A stretch of 64,000 nucleotides of DNA from the NCBI GenBank assembly GCA_041859095.1, contig JBHEKY010000011.1, positions 1-64,000 on the forward strand. Reading direction: 5' to 3'. Below, piece after piece: positions 1-8,125 of the stretch. The notes under the pieces are model-generated. The model was not told the DNA's origin. It saw only the letters and a program-made list of their open reading frames with translations, and did no database searches. The stretch's first letter is position 1, and each line of letters begins with the position of its first letter. The position numbers were made by a program, and so were the translations under genes. The stretch is from UBA1422 sp041859095. GTDB lineage: Bacteria > Bacillota > Clostridia > Peptostreptococcales > Anaerovoracaceae.

Positions 1-34
1 AAGTAAACCGTGCCATCTAATAACAAAATGAATT

Positions 35-71
35 AAAAATCTGTGTACGGTAATAGCGGATGCAGATTTTT
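35..71 (+). terminator. Hairpin with T-tract, likely terminator of a gene left of the window
   Basis: Nine-base arms (35-43 and 63-71) pair perfectly around a 19-base loop and end in a run of six T. The left arm is A-rich, so the hairpin could serve either strand. No gene is visible in the first 34 bases. Confidence 0.5.
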
Positions 72-102
72 TGTATTATAATACTAGCAGGAGGATGTGC
101 AC

Positions 103-513
103 TTGGCTGAATCATATGCCATCAAAACAGAACGTGGAAACATTCTGATCACAAAAAAAGTAATTGCTCGAATCGTCATGGATGCTGTTGATAAATTTGA
201 AGACAAGGTGTTTATCACAAATCAAAACGGCAAACTATTCGGTGCTTTTTCGCGCCTTGGCGGATTGGATGAAACCATCAACATGGAAATCAATTTCGGC
301 GAAAAAGGCGTAGATATCCGGCTTTTTATTGTGGTTCGTTTCGGAACAAGCATCGGCATGGTCACCACACAACTAATGGATGACATTCAAGCTGGGGTTA
401 ACCGCGTCATGGGCATCGAGACCAATAGTCTTTCTGTTGTTTTAGCGGGAACTATTTCCAGAACCATCGCCATGAAATATGAGGAGGGCAGAAAAAAATA
501 TGGACTTAAATGA
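103..513 (+). CDS. Asp23/Gls24 family envelope stress-response protein
   Basis: A 136-residue protein of the Asp23/Gls24 (DUF322) family, small proteins that associate with the cell envelope in Gram-positive bacteria. The family is seen from the GNILITKKVIARIV stretch near the N-terminus and the alternating hydrophobic strands with a central DIRLFIVVRFG core; its molecular role is not settled. I chose TTG at 103 because the AGGAGG sequence (89-94) lies 8 bases upstream; the GTG at 97 is only 2 bases from that site. The gene overlaps recG by 14 bases. In Bacillus subtilis the homologue (yloU) is followed by the kinase gene yloV, which is absent here. Confidence 0.85.
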   Translation: MAESYAIKTERGNILITKKVIARIVMDAVDKFEDKVFITNQNGKLFGAFSRLGGLDETINMEINFGEKGVDIRLFIVVRFGTSIGMVTTQLMDDIQAGVNRVMGIETNSLSVVLAGTISRTIAMKYEEGRKKYGLK

Positions 514-2569
514 TTCCATCGTTGCCATCCGGGGAGTTGGCCCAAAAAAAGCACAGCGGCTAAACAACATGGGCATCTATAATGTGGAGGATTTAGTGAG
601 CCATTTCCCTAGAGGTTATCAGGACAGACGGGAAGTGACATCGATTTCATGCCTGCAAAACGGGATTCCTGCTCTGACTAGTGGCAAGATTACCATGGTG
701 GTGAAAGAAGCAACCCGATATAAAAAACAACAAATATTAAGAATTCTAGTAGAGGACAGCTTGTCTGGTGACGACGCCACAACAATGGAAGTTGTCTTTT
801 TTCATGTTAATTATTTAGAGAGCCAATTCATTAAAGGCGAAACCTATTATTTTTATGGGATCCCCAAAGTGCAGTGGGGAAAGCGTCAGATGGTATTTCC
901 GGAATTCTTTCCCGCAAATTCACCACAAGCAAACATGCAAGCGCGGACGATTTTGCCGTTGTATCCTTTAACCTATGGTATTTCACAGGTTGAACTTCGG
1001 AAATGGATGAGAACCGCATTGGAACCACCCTGTGTTATCACGGATTTTCTTCCAGTTGATATATTACAAGAAAGCCGTTTGTGTTCGCTTGATTATGCGA
1101 TGCACAAAATACATTTTCCAGATGAAAAAGATGAATTAAAGGCTGCTAAATACAGATTGATTTTTAATGAATTATATCTACTTCAACTAGGATTGATGAT
1201 GTTGGCACGACATAATAAAGCCGGTCAACCCGGTCTGTTAATGTACGGGGATGCCAAACCATTTATGGATCGATTGCCTTTCCGTTTGACAGATGGCCAG
1301 GATCGGATTATTCATGAGATATTTAGCGATATGGTTTCCGGGAGTAGAATGAACCGCTTAATACAAGGGGATGTTGGCTCCGGTAAAACGGTTCTGGCAG
1401 CTATGGGCTTGTATAAGGCTGTTATCAGTGGATATCAGGGGGTTCTAATGGCACCAACGGAACTTCTTGCCACACAGCATGAGAAGACCTTTAAAAACCT
1501 TTTTCGGGGGCTTGTACGCCCTGATGGCAAAGAAATAAATATCGCCCTTATAACAGGCGGCATGAAAGCAGGAACCAAACGTGCACTACTGTCTGAGTTG
1601 GCTTCAGGCGTACTGGATATTGTCATTGGAACCCATGCGTTGATACAACCCGGAGTTGAGTTTTCCAATCTCGGATTGGTGGTGACTGATGAACAACATC
1701 GCTTCGGCGTTGATCAAAGAATGCACCTGAATGAAAAAGGAGAAGCTCCCCATATTTTGGTGATGACTGCGACGCCGATACCCAGAACATTGGCAGTGAT
1801 TCTATTTGGAGATATGGATATTTCCCTGCTTAATGAGAAACCTGCGGGGCGTCAGGAAATTATTACAAAAATAGCTGACGGGTTACACAGGTTGGAGGTT
1901 TATGATTTCGTTGAACAGCGGCTAAAAATGGGACAACAGGCATTTGTAGTTACTCCATTAATTGTCGAGTCGGACACCTTGGATATCAAATCAACTGAGG
2001 AAGTATTCACGCAGCTTAAAAAGGAGTTTTCGGGGTATCAAGTAGCATTTTTACATGGAGGAATGCCAAGAAAAGAAAAAGATGCAATCATGCTGGACTT
2101 TTCAGAAGGACGCATTCATCTATTGGTTTCTACGGTAGTCATAGAGGTAGGTATTGATGTTCCTAATGCTACAGTGATGGTTGTTGAAAATGCAGAACGT
2201 TTTGGTTTGGCCCAATTGCACCAACTGCGGGGAAGAGTTGGACGTGGTGCTGAGCAGTCATATTGCATTTTGATTTCAGAGGGGGAAAGCCCATTTGCAA
2301 AACAGCGGGCAGAAATTATGGCGTCTTCCTCTGATGGATTTTATATCGCCGAAAAAGATCTGCAGCTTCGAGGACCCGGAGAATTTTTCGGTACACGCCA
2401 ACACGGTTTGCCTGAACTGAAGTTGGCGGACTTGACCCGACATATCAAAATACTGGAGGAAGCAAAAATGCGGGCATCAGAAACATTATCACGTGATCCC
2501 GATTTGTCCGGATGCTCAACGTTAAAAGAAAAAACAAAAATGTTCTTTGAAAGGGGACTGAATCTATGA
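500..2569 (+). CDS. recG: ATP-dependent DNA helicase RecG
   Basis: RecG, 689 residues, remodels stalled replication forks and branch-migrates Holliday junctions in the cytoplasm. The N-terminal wedge/OB-fold region comes first, with a helix-hairpin-helix-like GVGPKKAQRL at about residue 12. Two helicase domains follow: Walker A GDVGSGKT (K296), DEQH box (397-400), TATPIPRTL, and the C-terminal RGRVGRG motif near residue 577. Length is normal for the family. ATG at 500 is preferred because GAGGAGGG lies 11-12 bases upstream; an in-frame ATG at 479 lies before that site. It overlaps the Asp23 gene and shares an ATGA overlap with rsmD, so the three are very likely one operon. Confidence 0.97.
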   Translation: MDLNDSIVAIRGVGPKKAQRLNNMGIYNVEDLVSHFPRGYQDRREVTSISCLQNGIPALTSGKITMVVKEATRYKKQQILRILVEDSLSGDDATTMEVVFFHVNYLESQFIKGETYYFYGIPKVQWGKRQMVFPEFFPANSPQANMQARTILPLYPLTYGISQVELRKWMRTALEPPCVITDFLPVDILQESRLCSLDYAMHKIHFPDEKDELKAAKYRLIFNELYLLQLGLMMLARHNKAGQPGLLMYGDAKPFMDRLPFRLTDGQDRIIHEIFSDMVSGSRMNRLIQGDVGSGKTVLAAMGLYKAVISGYQGVLMAPTELLATQHEKTFKNLFRGLVRPDGKEINIALITGGMKAGTKRALLSELASGVLDIVIGTHALIQPGVEFSNLGLVVTDEQHRFGVDQRMHLNEKGEAPHILVMTATPIPRTLAVILFGDMDISLLNEKPAGRQEIITKIADGLHRLEVYDFVEQRLKMGQQAFVVTPLIVESDTLDIKSTEEVFTQLKKEFSGYQVAFLHGGMPRKEKDAIMLDFSEGRIHLLVSTVVIEVGIDVPNATVMVVENAERFGLAQLHQLRGRVGRGAEQSYCILISEGESPFAKQRAEIMASSSDGFYIAEKDLQLRGPGEFFGTRQHGLPELKLADLTRHIKILEEAKMRASETLSRDPDLSGCSTLKEKTKMFFERGLNL

Positions 2570-3105
2570 GAATTATCGCGGGATTATACAAAGGCAGAAA
2601 GTTGACACCGCCGTCTGATCTGTCAGTCAGGCCAACTCCGGATCGAGTCAAAGAAGCACTATTTAGTATTTTGGGAGACCGTGTCGAAGAGGCTACTGTA
2701 CTAGATTTGTTTGCCGGAAGTGGAAATTTAGGTTTGGAAGCATTAAGCAGAGGCGCACGGAAGTGCTATTTTGGAGACAGTTCCAGAGATAGCATTCGTT
2801 TAATTCATAGCAATGTTTCCCACTGCAAAGCGGAGCAACTTTCCCATATCATACAGGGGGACTATCGGAACATTTTGTCACAGATAAGAGAAAAAGTAGA
2901 TTTGGTGTTTGTCGACCCTCCCTATCGCAGCCAACTCTGGGAGGATGTATTGAGCATAATATCCGAAAAAGATCTGATGAATCCTGATGGATTAATTATC
3001 CTGGAACATCCAAGAGAATTGGAGTTTCCGCAAGAGATGTTCCACTTCCGAAAAATGAAGGAAGCGCGTTACGGCACGGTTGTATTGTCTATTTACATGT
3101 GTTAA
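2566..3105 (+). CDS. rsmD: 16S rRNA (guanine(966)-N(2))-methyltransferase RsmD
   Basis: RsmD, 179 residues, methylates G966 of 16S rRNA during assembly of the small ribosomal subunit, using S-adenosylmethionine. The N-terminal RIIAGLYKGRKL and the RPTPDRVKEALFSIL stretch are typical. The SAM-binding motif LDLFAGSGNLGLEALSRGA begins near residue 45, and the catalytic VDPPY motif lies near residue 123. It begins inside the recG stop codon (ATGA) and is followed 21 bases later by coaD. The rsmD-coaD pairing is common in Bacillota. Complete, nothing unusual. Confidence 0.96.
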   Translation: MRIIAGLYKGRKLTPPSDLSVRPTPDRVKEALFSILGDRVEEATVLDLFAGSGNLGLEALSRGARKCYFGDSSRDSIRLIHSNVSHCKAEQLSHIIQGDYRNILSQIREKVDLVFVDPPYRSQLWEDVLSIISEKDLMNPDGLIILEHPRELEFPQEMFHFRKMKEARYGTVVLSIYMC

Positions 3106-3126
3106 AATTATTTTTGGAGGAAAATT

Positions 3127-3609
3127 ATGAAAAAAGCATTATACGCCGGGTCCTTCGATCCACTCACTTGTGGTCATTATGACCTCATTGTACGCAGCGC
3201 GAAACTATATGACGAGTTGGTCGTAGGGGTGATAAACAATCCTTCAAAACAGCCATGGTTTCTTGCTGAAGAACGTGTGGAGATGATTGAGCAGAGTGTG
3301 AAGGGTCTTGCCAATGTCCGGGTGGATAGTTTCACAGGTCTGTTGGCAGAGTATGTGAACCAAAACTGCTTCGATGTTGTCATCCGTGGGCTTCGCGGCA
3401 ACACGGATTTTGATTACGAAATTCAAATGGCACAAATGAATGCCAGATTATATGAGGGACGCGTTGAGACCATTTTTCTTATGACAGATCCCCGTTTTTC
3501 CTTTATCAATTCTAGCATGGCAAAAGAAGTGTTTTCATTGGGGGGGAACATTGAAGGGCTTGTTCCGGATGCAATCTTCGAAGCCATGGTCAGCAAGTAT
3601 AACAAATAG
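3127..3609 (+). CDS. coaD: Phosphopantetheine adenylyltransferase
   Basis: CoaD, 160 residues, transfers AMP from ATP to 4'-phosphopantetheine, the penultimate step of coenzyme A synthesis. The N-terminal YAGSFDPLTCGHYDLI holds the (T/H)xGH nucleotidyltransferase motif in its TxGH form. VIRGLRGNTDFDYE is the usual substrate-binding region, and FINSSMAKEV occupies the position of the family's ISSSxVKE motif. GGAGG lies a few bases before the ATG. Length is exactly typical. It is the third enzyme gene in the recG-rsmD-coaD run. Confidence 0.97.
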   Translation: MKKALYAGSFDPLTCGHYDLIVRSAKLYDELVVGVINNPSKQPWFLAEERVEMIEQSVKGLANVRVDSFTGLLAEYVNQNCFDVVIRGLRGNTDFDYEIQMAQMNARLYEGRVETIFLMTDPRFSFINSSMAKEVFSLGGNIEGLVPDAIFEAMVSKYNK

Positions 3610-3629
3610 CGATAGTAGGGAGGTATGAA

Positions 3630-4208
3630 ATGAAAGTATTAGAACTTTTGGATGAAATTGAAGAAATTATTGATACAGCGGCAGGCTTTCCGCTTACAGG
3701 CAAGATTATGGTTGACGCCAGCGAGCTTTTAGAACTCACAAAAGAAATCCGGACAGAGTTACCGGATGAAATACATCAAGCGCAATGGATTAAAAATGAG
3801 CGGGAACGTATTCTTGGGGACGCCAAAGTTGAGTATGAAACCGTAATGAACGACGCGAAAAAGCAGGCAGATTATTTGGTTGAAAACCATGAGATTACCA
3901 TGAGAGCCAAAAAACGCGCAGAGGATTTACTCAGCATTACAGAGGCCAACACCAAAAAAATTAAGATGAGTACCTATGACTATATTGACAACATCCTCTT
4001 TAACTTCCAAGAGAAGATGGACGAAATGAATGTCATTTATTTTACAGAAATGTTTAACAACCTAGAACGAACTTTTGCCGGAATTCATGAAACTCTGGCA
4101 AACAATCGTGACGAAATCAAAGACTTGGCCTATCGTACCCAAATGGAAAGCGACGGGGCAGTTGCCAAAGAAGTGAATGCTTCCGCCTATTACGACGAAG
4201 AAGAGTAA
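3630..4208 (+). CDS. Coiled-coil ATP synthase B/V-type subunit H-like protein
   Basis: A 192-residue, charged, strongly helical soluble protein with no membrane segment. The middle (about residues 50-115) is rich in Glu, Lys, Arg and Ala with a heptad-like pattern. It resembles the stalk subunits of rotary ATPases, and this is why relatives between coaD and tmcAL in Clostridia are often called 'ATPase'. There is no nucleotide-binding motif, so that name should not be read as enzymatic activity. A possible role as a DivIVA-like scaffold is only inference. Spacing to its neighbours is about 20 bases on each side, so it is probably in the same transcript. Confidence 0.7.
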   Translation: MKVLELLDEIEEIIDTAAGFPLTGKIMVDASELLELTKEIRTELPDEIHQAQWIKNERERILGDAKVEYETVMNDAKKQADYLVENHEITMRAKKRAEDLLSITEANTKKIKMSTYDYIDNILFNFQEKMDEMNVIYFTEMFNNLERTFAGIHETLANNRDEIKDLAYRTQMESDGAVAKEVNASAYYDEEE

Positions 4209-4225
4209 AGAAGGGAAGTGCTGCA

Positions 4226-5347
4226 GTGAATGTTGTAGGAATTGTAGCTGAATACAACCCCATGCACAGTGGCCACATTTATCATCTTCAGCAGACCAAA
4301 GAAATATGCAAGGCCGATTTTGTTGTGGCTGTAATGAGCGGTAATTTTTCACAGCGAGGTGAACCAGCTATTTATGACAAATGGTTGCGTGCAGCGGCGG
4401 CAGTAAAAAATGGCGTGGACTTGGTCTTTGAACTTCCTTTTGCTTATGCTTGTAACAGTGCCGCATACTTTGGCACTGGCGCAATCAATATACTGGACGG
4501 TTTGGGATGTGTTACTCATTTAAGTTTTGGAAGTGAGTCAGGTGAAGTTGCGCCCCTGCTTGAGTTAGCTAAATACTTGGCAATGGAACCGAAGGAGTAT
4601 AAAGAAGCACTCAAGCGAAACCTAGACAAGGGACTCTCTTTTCCAAAAGCCAGAGAAAATGCATTGACCGAAGTCTTTGGGAAGGCAGATCCTCTCAAAT
4701 CACCCAACAATATCTTGGGAATTGAATATCTGAAGGCTATCGTTCAGCTCAAAAGCAATATTGAACCTGTGACCATCATTCGAAAAGGGCAGGGTCATCA
4801 CGAGAGCGCCAGTGAAATTAGAAAAACCATCATCTGGGACGAAAGCAAATATTTTGATATGGTTAGACAAGCTTTTATCAAGAGTCAGGGTGGGAATCTA
4901 GACAATATATTTGGTGCTGTGGAGGGGATTCAAAATAAAATTGTTAAAAATATTCGTTCCGCAAAAGATCTTGAAGATTTGATAGACAAAGTGAAAACCA
5001 AACGATATACTTGGACAGGCATAAATAGGTTACTTGCCCAAACTCTGGTTGGTTTTACTGCTGAAGAGTTCGAACAAATCAACGGAACCCGATATGGACG
5101 TATCCTTGCGTTCAACGAAAACGGTGCCAAATTATTGAGACGTATCAAAAAAACTGAATGTGCAAAAATGCCGATATTGACTAACATCAACCGAGACCTG
5201 GATCAACATCCTGGTGCAGACGACGCGATAAAATTGTCATTGGCAAAAGATGTTCTCGCATCGGATCTATATAATCTTGCTTTTGGCAAGGATTTATATG
5301 AGAACAGCGATTTCGTCATGAAACCGGCTTACGTGCATCAGCTTTAA
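4226..5347 (+). CDS. tmcAL: tRNA(Met) cytidine acetate ligase TmcAL
   Basis: TmcAL (formerly YlbM/DUF795), 373 residues, uses ATP and acetate to form N4-acetylcytidine at the wobble position of elongator tRNA(Met). The nucleotidyltransferase fold is marked by AEYNPMHSGHIYHL with the HxGH motif near residues 12-15. VVAVMSGNFSQRGEPAIYDKW follows, and the IRKGQGHHESASEIRK region near residue 190 is also characteristic. The start is GTG at 4226, about 10 bases after AAGGGAAG. The protein is somewhat shorter than the Bacillus enzyme (about 415 residues) at its C-terminus. Acetate kinase follows directly; both use acetate, but that may be coincidence. Confidence 0.92.
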   Translation: MNVVGIVAEYNPMHSGHIYHLQQTKEICKADFVVAVMSGNFSQRGEPAIYDKWLRAAAAVKNGVDLVFELPFAYACNSAAYFGTGAINILDGLGCVTHLSFGSESGEVAPLLELAKYLAMEPKEYKEALKRNLDKGLSFPKARENALTEVFGKADPLKSPNNILGIEYLKAIVQLKSNIEPVTIIRKGQGHHESASEIRKTIIWDESKYFDMVRQAFIKSQGGNLDNIFGAVEGIQNKIVKNIRSAKDLEDLIDKVKTKRYTWTGINRLLAQTLVGFTAEEFEQINGTRYGRILAFNENGAKLLRRIKKTECAKMPILTNINRDLDQHPGADDAIKLSLAKDVLASDLYNLAFGKDLYENSDFVMKPAYVHQL

Positions 5348-5373
5348 AAATAACAAATAATGGAGGAAGAAAA

Positions 5374-6579
5374 ATGAAAGTATTAGTCGTCAACTGTGGA
5401 AGTTCATCGCTGAAGTATCAGGTGCTGGACATGACTGGAGAAATGGTACTGGCCAAAGGTTTGATAGAGAGAATCGGACTAAGTGGCTCAGTCATTAAGC
5501 ATGAAAAAGAAGGAATGGATAAGGTTGTAAAAGAAGTTCCTATGAAGGATCACAAGGATGCCATCAAACAAATGCTTGAATTCGTACTGGATCCCGTGCA
5601 TGGTGTTCTCAAAGACATGTCAGAACTCAGTGCTGTGGGTCATAGAGTCGTCCACGCCGGCGAAAAATATGCCAGATCAGTCATGATAACCGATGATGTC
5701 ATCGATGCGCTTGAAGAGTGTGTCACGATGGCACCGTTGCATAATCCGCCTAACCTGATGGGCATTGCAGCTTGCAAAGAATTAATGCCTGACACCCCTA
5801 TGGTTGGCGTATTCGATACTGCATTCCATCAGACTATGCCTGCTGAATCGTATATCTACGCGATTCCATATGAATACTACGAAAAATACGGAATCAGAAA
5901 GTATGGATTCCATGGAACGAGTCACCAATATGTTGCACAGCGGGCAGCTGATATTTTAGGTCGCAACATCAATGAAATGAAAATTATCACATGCCACCTT
6001 GGAAATGGCGCTTCAGTATGCGCCATTAAACGAGGGAAATGCATTGACACTTCTATGGGTTATACGCCCCTGGAAGGCTTAGCAATGGGCACCCGTTCCG
6101 GTGATATTGACCCTGCGATTGTAGGCTTTATTGGAGAAAAGGTTGGTTTGTCCTTCAGTGGTGTCAACAATGTGCTGAACAAAGAATCCGGTGTCCTTGG
6201 AATTTCTGGCGTATCTGCAGATTTCAGAGATATTGAAGACGCTGCTGCCGAAGGCAATGAAAGAGCACAATTGGCGCTCAAGGTATTTGCTCACAAAGTC
6301 AGACATTATATCGGTGCCTATATCGCAGAGATGAATGGAGTAGATGCTATTGTTTTCACAGCAGGTCTTGGTGAAAATGGAATCGAGATGCGAGATGTGA
6401 TTTGCAACGACATGAGCAATTTAGGAATCAAAATGGATTTAGTCAAAAATAAGGTTCGAGGCAAGGAAACTGTTATCTCCACTGAAGATTCGCAGGTCAA
6501 AGTTTTGTTGGTTCCCACCAATGAGGAATTAATGATAGCCCGTGACACTTACGAGATTGTAAAACAGAGTCTGAAGTAG
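5374..6579 (+). CDS. ackA: Acetate kinase
   Basis: AckA, 401 residues, converts acetyl phosphate and ADP to acetate and ATP, the substrate-level phosphorylation step of many fermenters. The N-terminal VNCGSSSLKYQ, the GHRVVHAGEKY motif, the phosphate-binding FHGTSHQYVA, TCHLGNGAS, and the C-terminal TAGLGENG are all present, and length is typical. AGGAAG precedes the ATG. No phosphotransacetylase gene adjoins it. A perfect 10-base tandem repeat (6568-6587) spans its stop codon. In many Clostridia ackA is followed by a DUF177 gene and then rpmF; here the DUF177 gene is missing and rpmF follows directly. Confidence 0.98.
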   Translation: MKVLVVNCGSSSLKYQVLDMTGEMVLAKGLIERIGLSGSVIKHEKEGMDKVVKEVPMKDHKDAIKQMLEFVLDPVHGVLKDMSELSAVGHRVVHAGEKYARSVMITDDVIDALEECVTMAPLHNPPNLMGIAACKELMPDTPMVGVFDTAFHQTMPAESYIYAIPYEYYEKYGIRKYGFHGTSHQYVAQRAADILGRNINEMKIITCHLGNGASVCAIKRGKCIDTSMGYTPLEGLAMGTRSGDIDPAIVGFIGEKVGLSFSGVNNVLNKESGVLGISGVSADFRDIEDAAAEGNERAQLALKVFAHKVRHYIGAYIAEMNGVDAIVFTAGLGENGIEMRDVICNDMSNLGIKMDLVKNKVRGKETVISTEDSQVKVLLVPTNEELMIARDTYEIVKQSLK

Positions 6580-6618
6580 TCTGAAGTCACGAAATACCTT
6601 GATTCTCCCAAAAATATG

Positions 6619-6648
6619 TTGACAAGCAACGTCTAAAAAGTATATAAT
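6619..6648 (+). promoter_or_regulatory. Sigma-A-type promoter of rpmF
   Basis: TTGACA (6619-6624) and TATAAT (6643-6648) are both perfect hexamers with an 18-base spacer. Transcription would start near 6655, inside an inverted repeat, giving rpmF expression independent of ackA. Confidence 0.8.
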
Positions 6649-6649
6649 T

Positions 6650-6686
6650 CGTACGTTGCGAATCAACAGATGATTCATTTCGTACG
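6650..6686 (+). repeat. Interrupted inverted repeat at the rpmF transcription start
   Basis: CGTACG (6650-6655) pairs with CGTACG (6681-6686), and GAATCA (6660-6665) pairs with TGATTC (6671-6676), around a 5-base centre and 4-base internal mismatches. The left outer arm touches the -10 element, so it may be a DNA operator; the inner hairpin could also form in the mRNA leader. Confidence 0.5.
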
Positions 6687-6703
6687 CAAAGGAGGTGTAG
6701 ATA

Positions 6704-6877
6704 ATGGCAGTACCAAAGAGGAAAACATCGAAGGCAAAGAGAAACTCCAGAGAAGCAGCAAACATGAAGATGAAAGCACCGGGACTATCAACTTGTCCTC
6801 AGTGTCATGAAGCTAAACTTCCGCACAGAGTTTGCCCAAACTGTAATTACTACGATGGTAAGGAAGTTGTTTCCTAA
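6704..6877 (+). CDS. rpmF: 50S ribosomal protein L32, zinc-binding form
   Basis: A 57-residue protein with the L32 start MAVPKRKTSKAKRNSR, which binds 23S rRNA in the large ribosomal subunit. Two CxxC pairs, CPQC (31-34) and CPNC (44-47), form the zinc ribbon of the zinc-containing L32 type. AAAGGAGGTG lies 7 bases before the ATG. It has its own promoter and a terminator immediately downstream, so it can be a single-gene transcript. The usual partners plsX and a DUF177 gene are not adjacent. Confidence 0.97.
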   Translation: MAVPKRKTSKAKRNSREAANMKMKAPGLSTCPQCHEAKLPHRVCPNCNYYDGKEVVS

Positions 6878-6917
6878 TCAATCGCAGGCAAACTAAATAT
6901 CCGTTTCGGATCTATTT

Positions 6918-6947
6918 CCGGTAGGTGAAACCATCTGCCGGTTTTTT
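6918..6947 (+). terminator. Rho-independent terminator after rpmF
   Basis: Ten-base arms (6918-6927 and 6932-6941) pair with two G-U pairs around a 4-base loop and are followed by six T (6942-6947). The last T residues overlap the next promoter's -35 by a couple of bases. Confidence 0.85.
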
Positions 6948-6948
6948 G

Positions 6949-6977
6949 TTGACAATAAATGGGAAAATATGTAATAT
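6949..6977 (+). promoter_or_regulatory. Sigma-A-type promoter of the tadZ-like gene
   Basis: TTGACA (6949-6954), a 17-base spacer and TATAAT-like TAATAT (6972-6977). The predicted start is near 6984, a very short leader before GGGAGG and the ATG at 6999. Confidence 0.75.
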
Positions 6978-6998
6978 GGAAATATATGGGAGGTTCGA

Positions 6999-8069
6999 AT
7001 GAAAATAATTAATATTTGTCTTGAGACACATGATCTGGACTATGCCACAGCCTTATCGAAAAGTTTGCTCCAGCATAGTAAGTTTTTTTCAATTAAATTC
7101 AATCGTTCGCATGAGGATGACAAAGAATGGGATTTGTTGTTAACTGACGATATGACTATTGCTGCAGAACGAACGGTGTATTTAACCGAAGACCCCTCAT
7201 TGGAAAGCATGAATGTTGATGATGGAAGATATATCCTTTACAAATATCAGCAGGTAAGCCGTATATCAAACATGCTGCGATTTGCGCATAGCGACTTTTC
7301 AAAATCAGAAATGATATCTGATGAAACCGTGCAGACAAATATAATCAGCATCTGCTCATCCAGTGGCGGATCTGGATGCACTTCTGTAGCTATGGGTATT
7401 TGCCAAGAATTAGCACGGTTTCATGGCAAAAAAGTACTATACATCAGTCTTGAAGAATTTGAATCCACAGACACCTACTTTCCGGAATCTATGTTTCACA
7501 ACGACAATATCACCAAGTATCTTTACGCAATTCTTTTTAGTAATGGGAGAGTCAGTTGCATACCTGAGGAATATATGCTGGAGGATGAATACGGGATTTT
7601 TGCATTTCGGCCAGTCAGAGGCAGAAATCCACTACGTGCTTTAACTGGAAATGAGTTCTTACAATTCATCAACCACATAACAAGAGAAAAAATATTTACA
7701 GATTTGATTCTTGATTGTGGAAATGGTTTAGATGATACGATTGTATCTGCATACCAGATATCCTCAAACATTTGCCATGTTTTTGGTAAGAGCCCGAATT
7801 ATAATAGAAGGGCAAATTATTTATTTGCTGTAAGAAACAAAGTCGAAAAAACCAATTTACTAGGTTTGTTAAATGTGTTCAATAAGTACAGTGAATCTGA
7901 AAAATATGCTGCAGAAAGCATTCCAGAATCGGACCAGACCACGTTTGTCATTGAGGATGAACCCACAAGTTTTGAAAGTGTGAATGGACGCAAAATTGTA
8001 TCGGTGGATAAGGTATTTGGCCAAGGTATTCGACAGCTTGTTCAACACCTTGTATTATCAGGCAAATAA
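6999..8069 (+). CDS. TadZ/CpaE-like pilus-localising ATPase homologue
   Basis: A 356-residue protein of the MinD/ParA-like TadZ/CpaE group, which places Tad pilus machinery in the cell. Residues 1-100 look like the degenerate receiver-like domain of this family. A Rossmann-type ATPase domain follows, and DLILDCGNGLDD matches the Walker B-like strand. The P-loop is aberrant: S122-GGSGCTS-129 lacks both lysines of the KGGxGKT pattern (C127 replaces the catalytic lysine). Atypical P-loops are known in TadZ, so it may bind nucleotide weakly or not at all. The assignment is supported by the tadA-tadB-tadC genes 4 kb downstream. It has its own promoter and no close downstream partner. Confidence 0.75.
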   Translation: MKIINICLETHDLDYATALSKSLLQHSKFFSIKFNRSHEDDKEWDLLLTDDMTIAAERTVYLTEDPSLESMNVDDGRYILYKYQQVSRISNMLRFAHSDFSKSEMISDETVQTNIISICSSSGGSGCTSVAMGICQELARFHGKKVLYISLEEFESTDTYFPESMFHNDNITKYLYAILFSNGRVSCIPEEYMLEDEYGIFAFRPVRGRNPLRALTGNEFLQFINHITREKIFTDLILDCGNGLDDTIVSAYQISSNICHVFGKSPNYNRRANYLFAVRNKVEKTNLLGLLNVFNKYSESEKYAAESIPESDQTTFVIEDEPTSFESVNGRKIVSVDKVFGQGIRQLVQHLVLSGK

Positions 8070-8098
8070 GAAAAGGATACACATAAAAGTATGGTCTG

Positions 8099-8107
8099 TG
8101 CTATAAT
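8099..8107 (+). promoter_or_regulatory. Extended -10 promoter of the two-component operon
   Basis: TGCTATAAT is an extended -10 (TGn plus a perfect TATAAT at 8102-8107). I see no good -35 box. The GAGG ribosome site and ATG at 8126 follow closely. Confidence 0.6.
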
Positions 8108-8125
8108 ATTTAAAGAGGTAATTCT

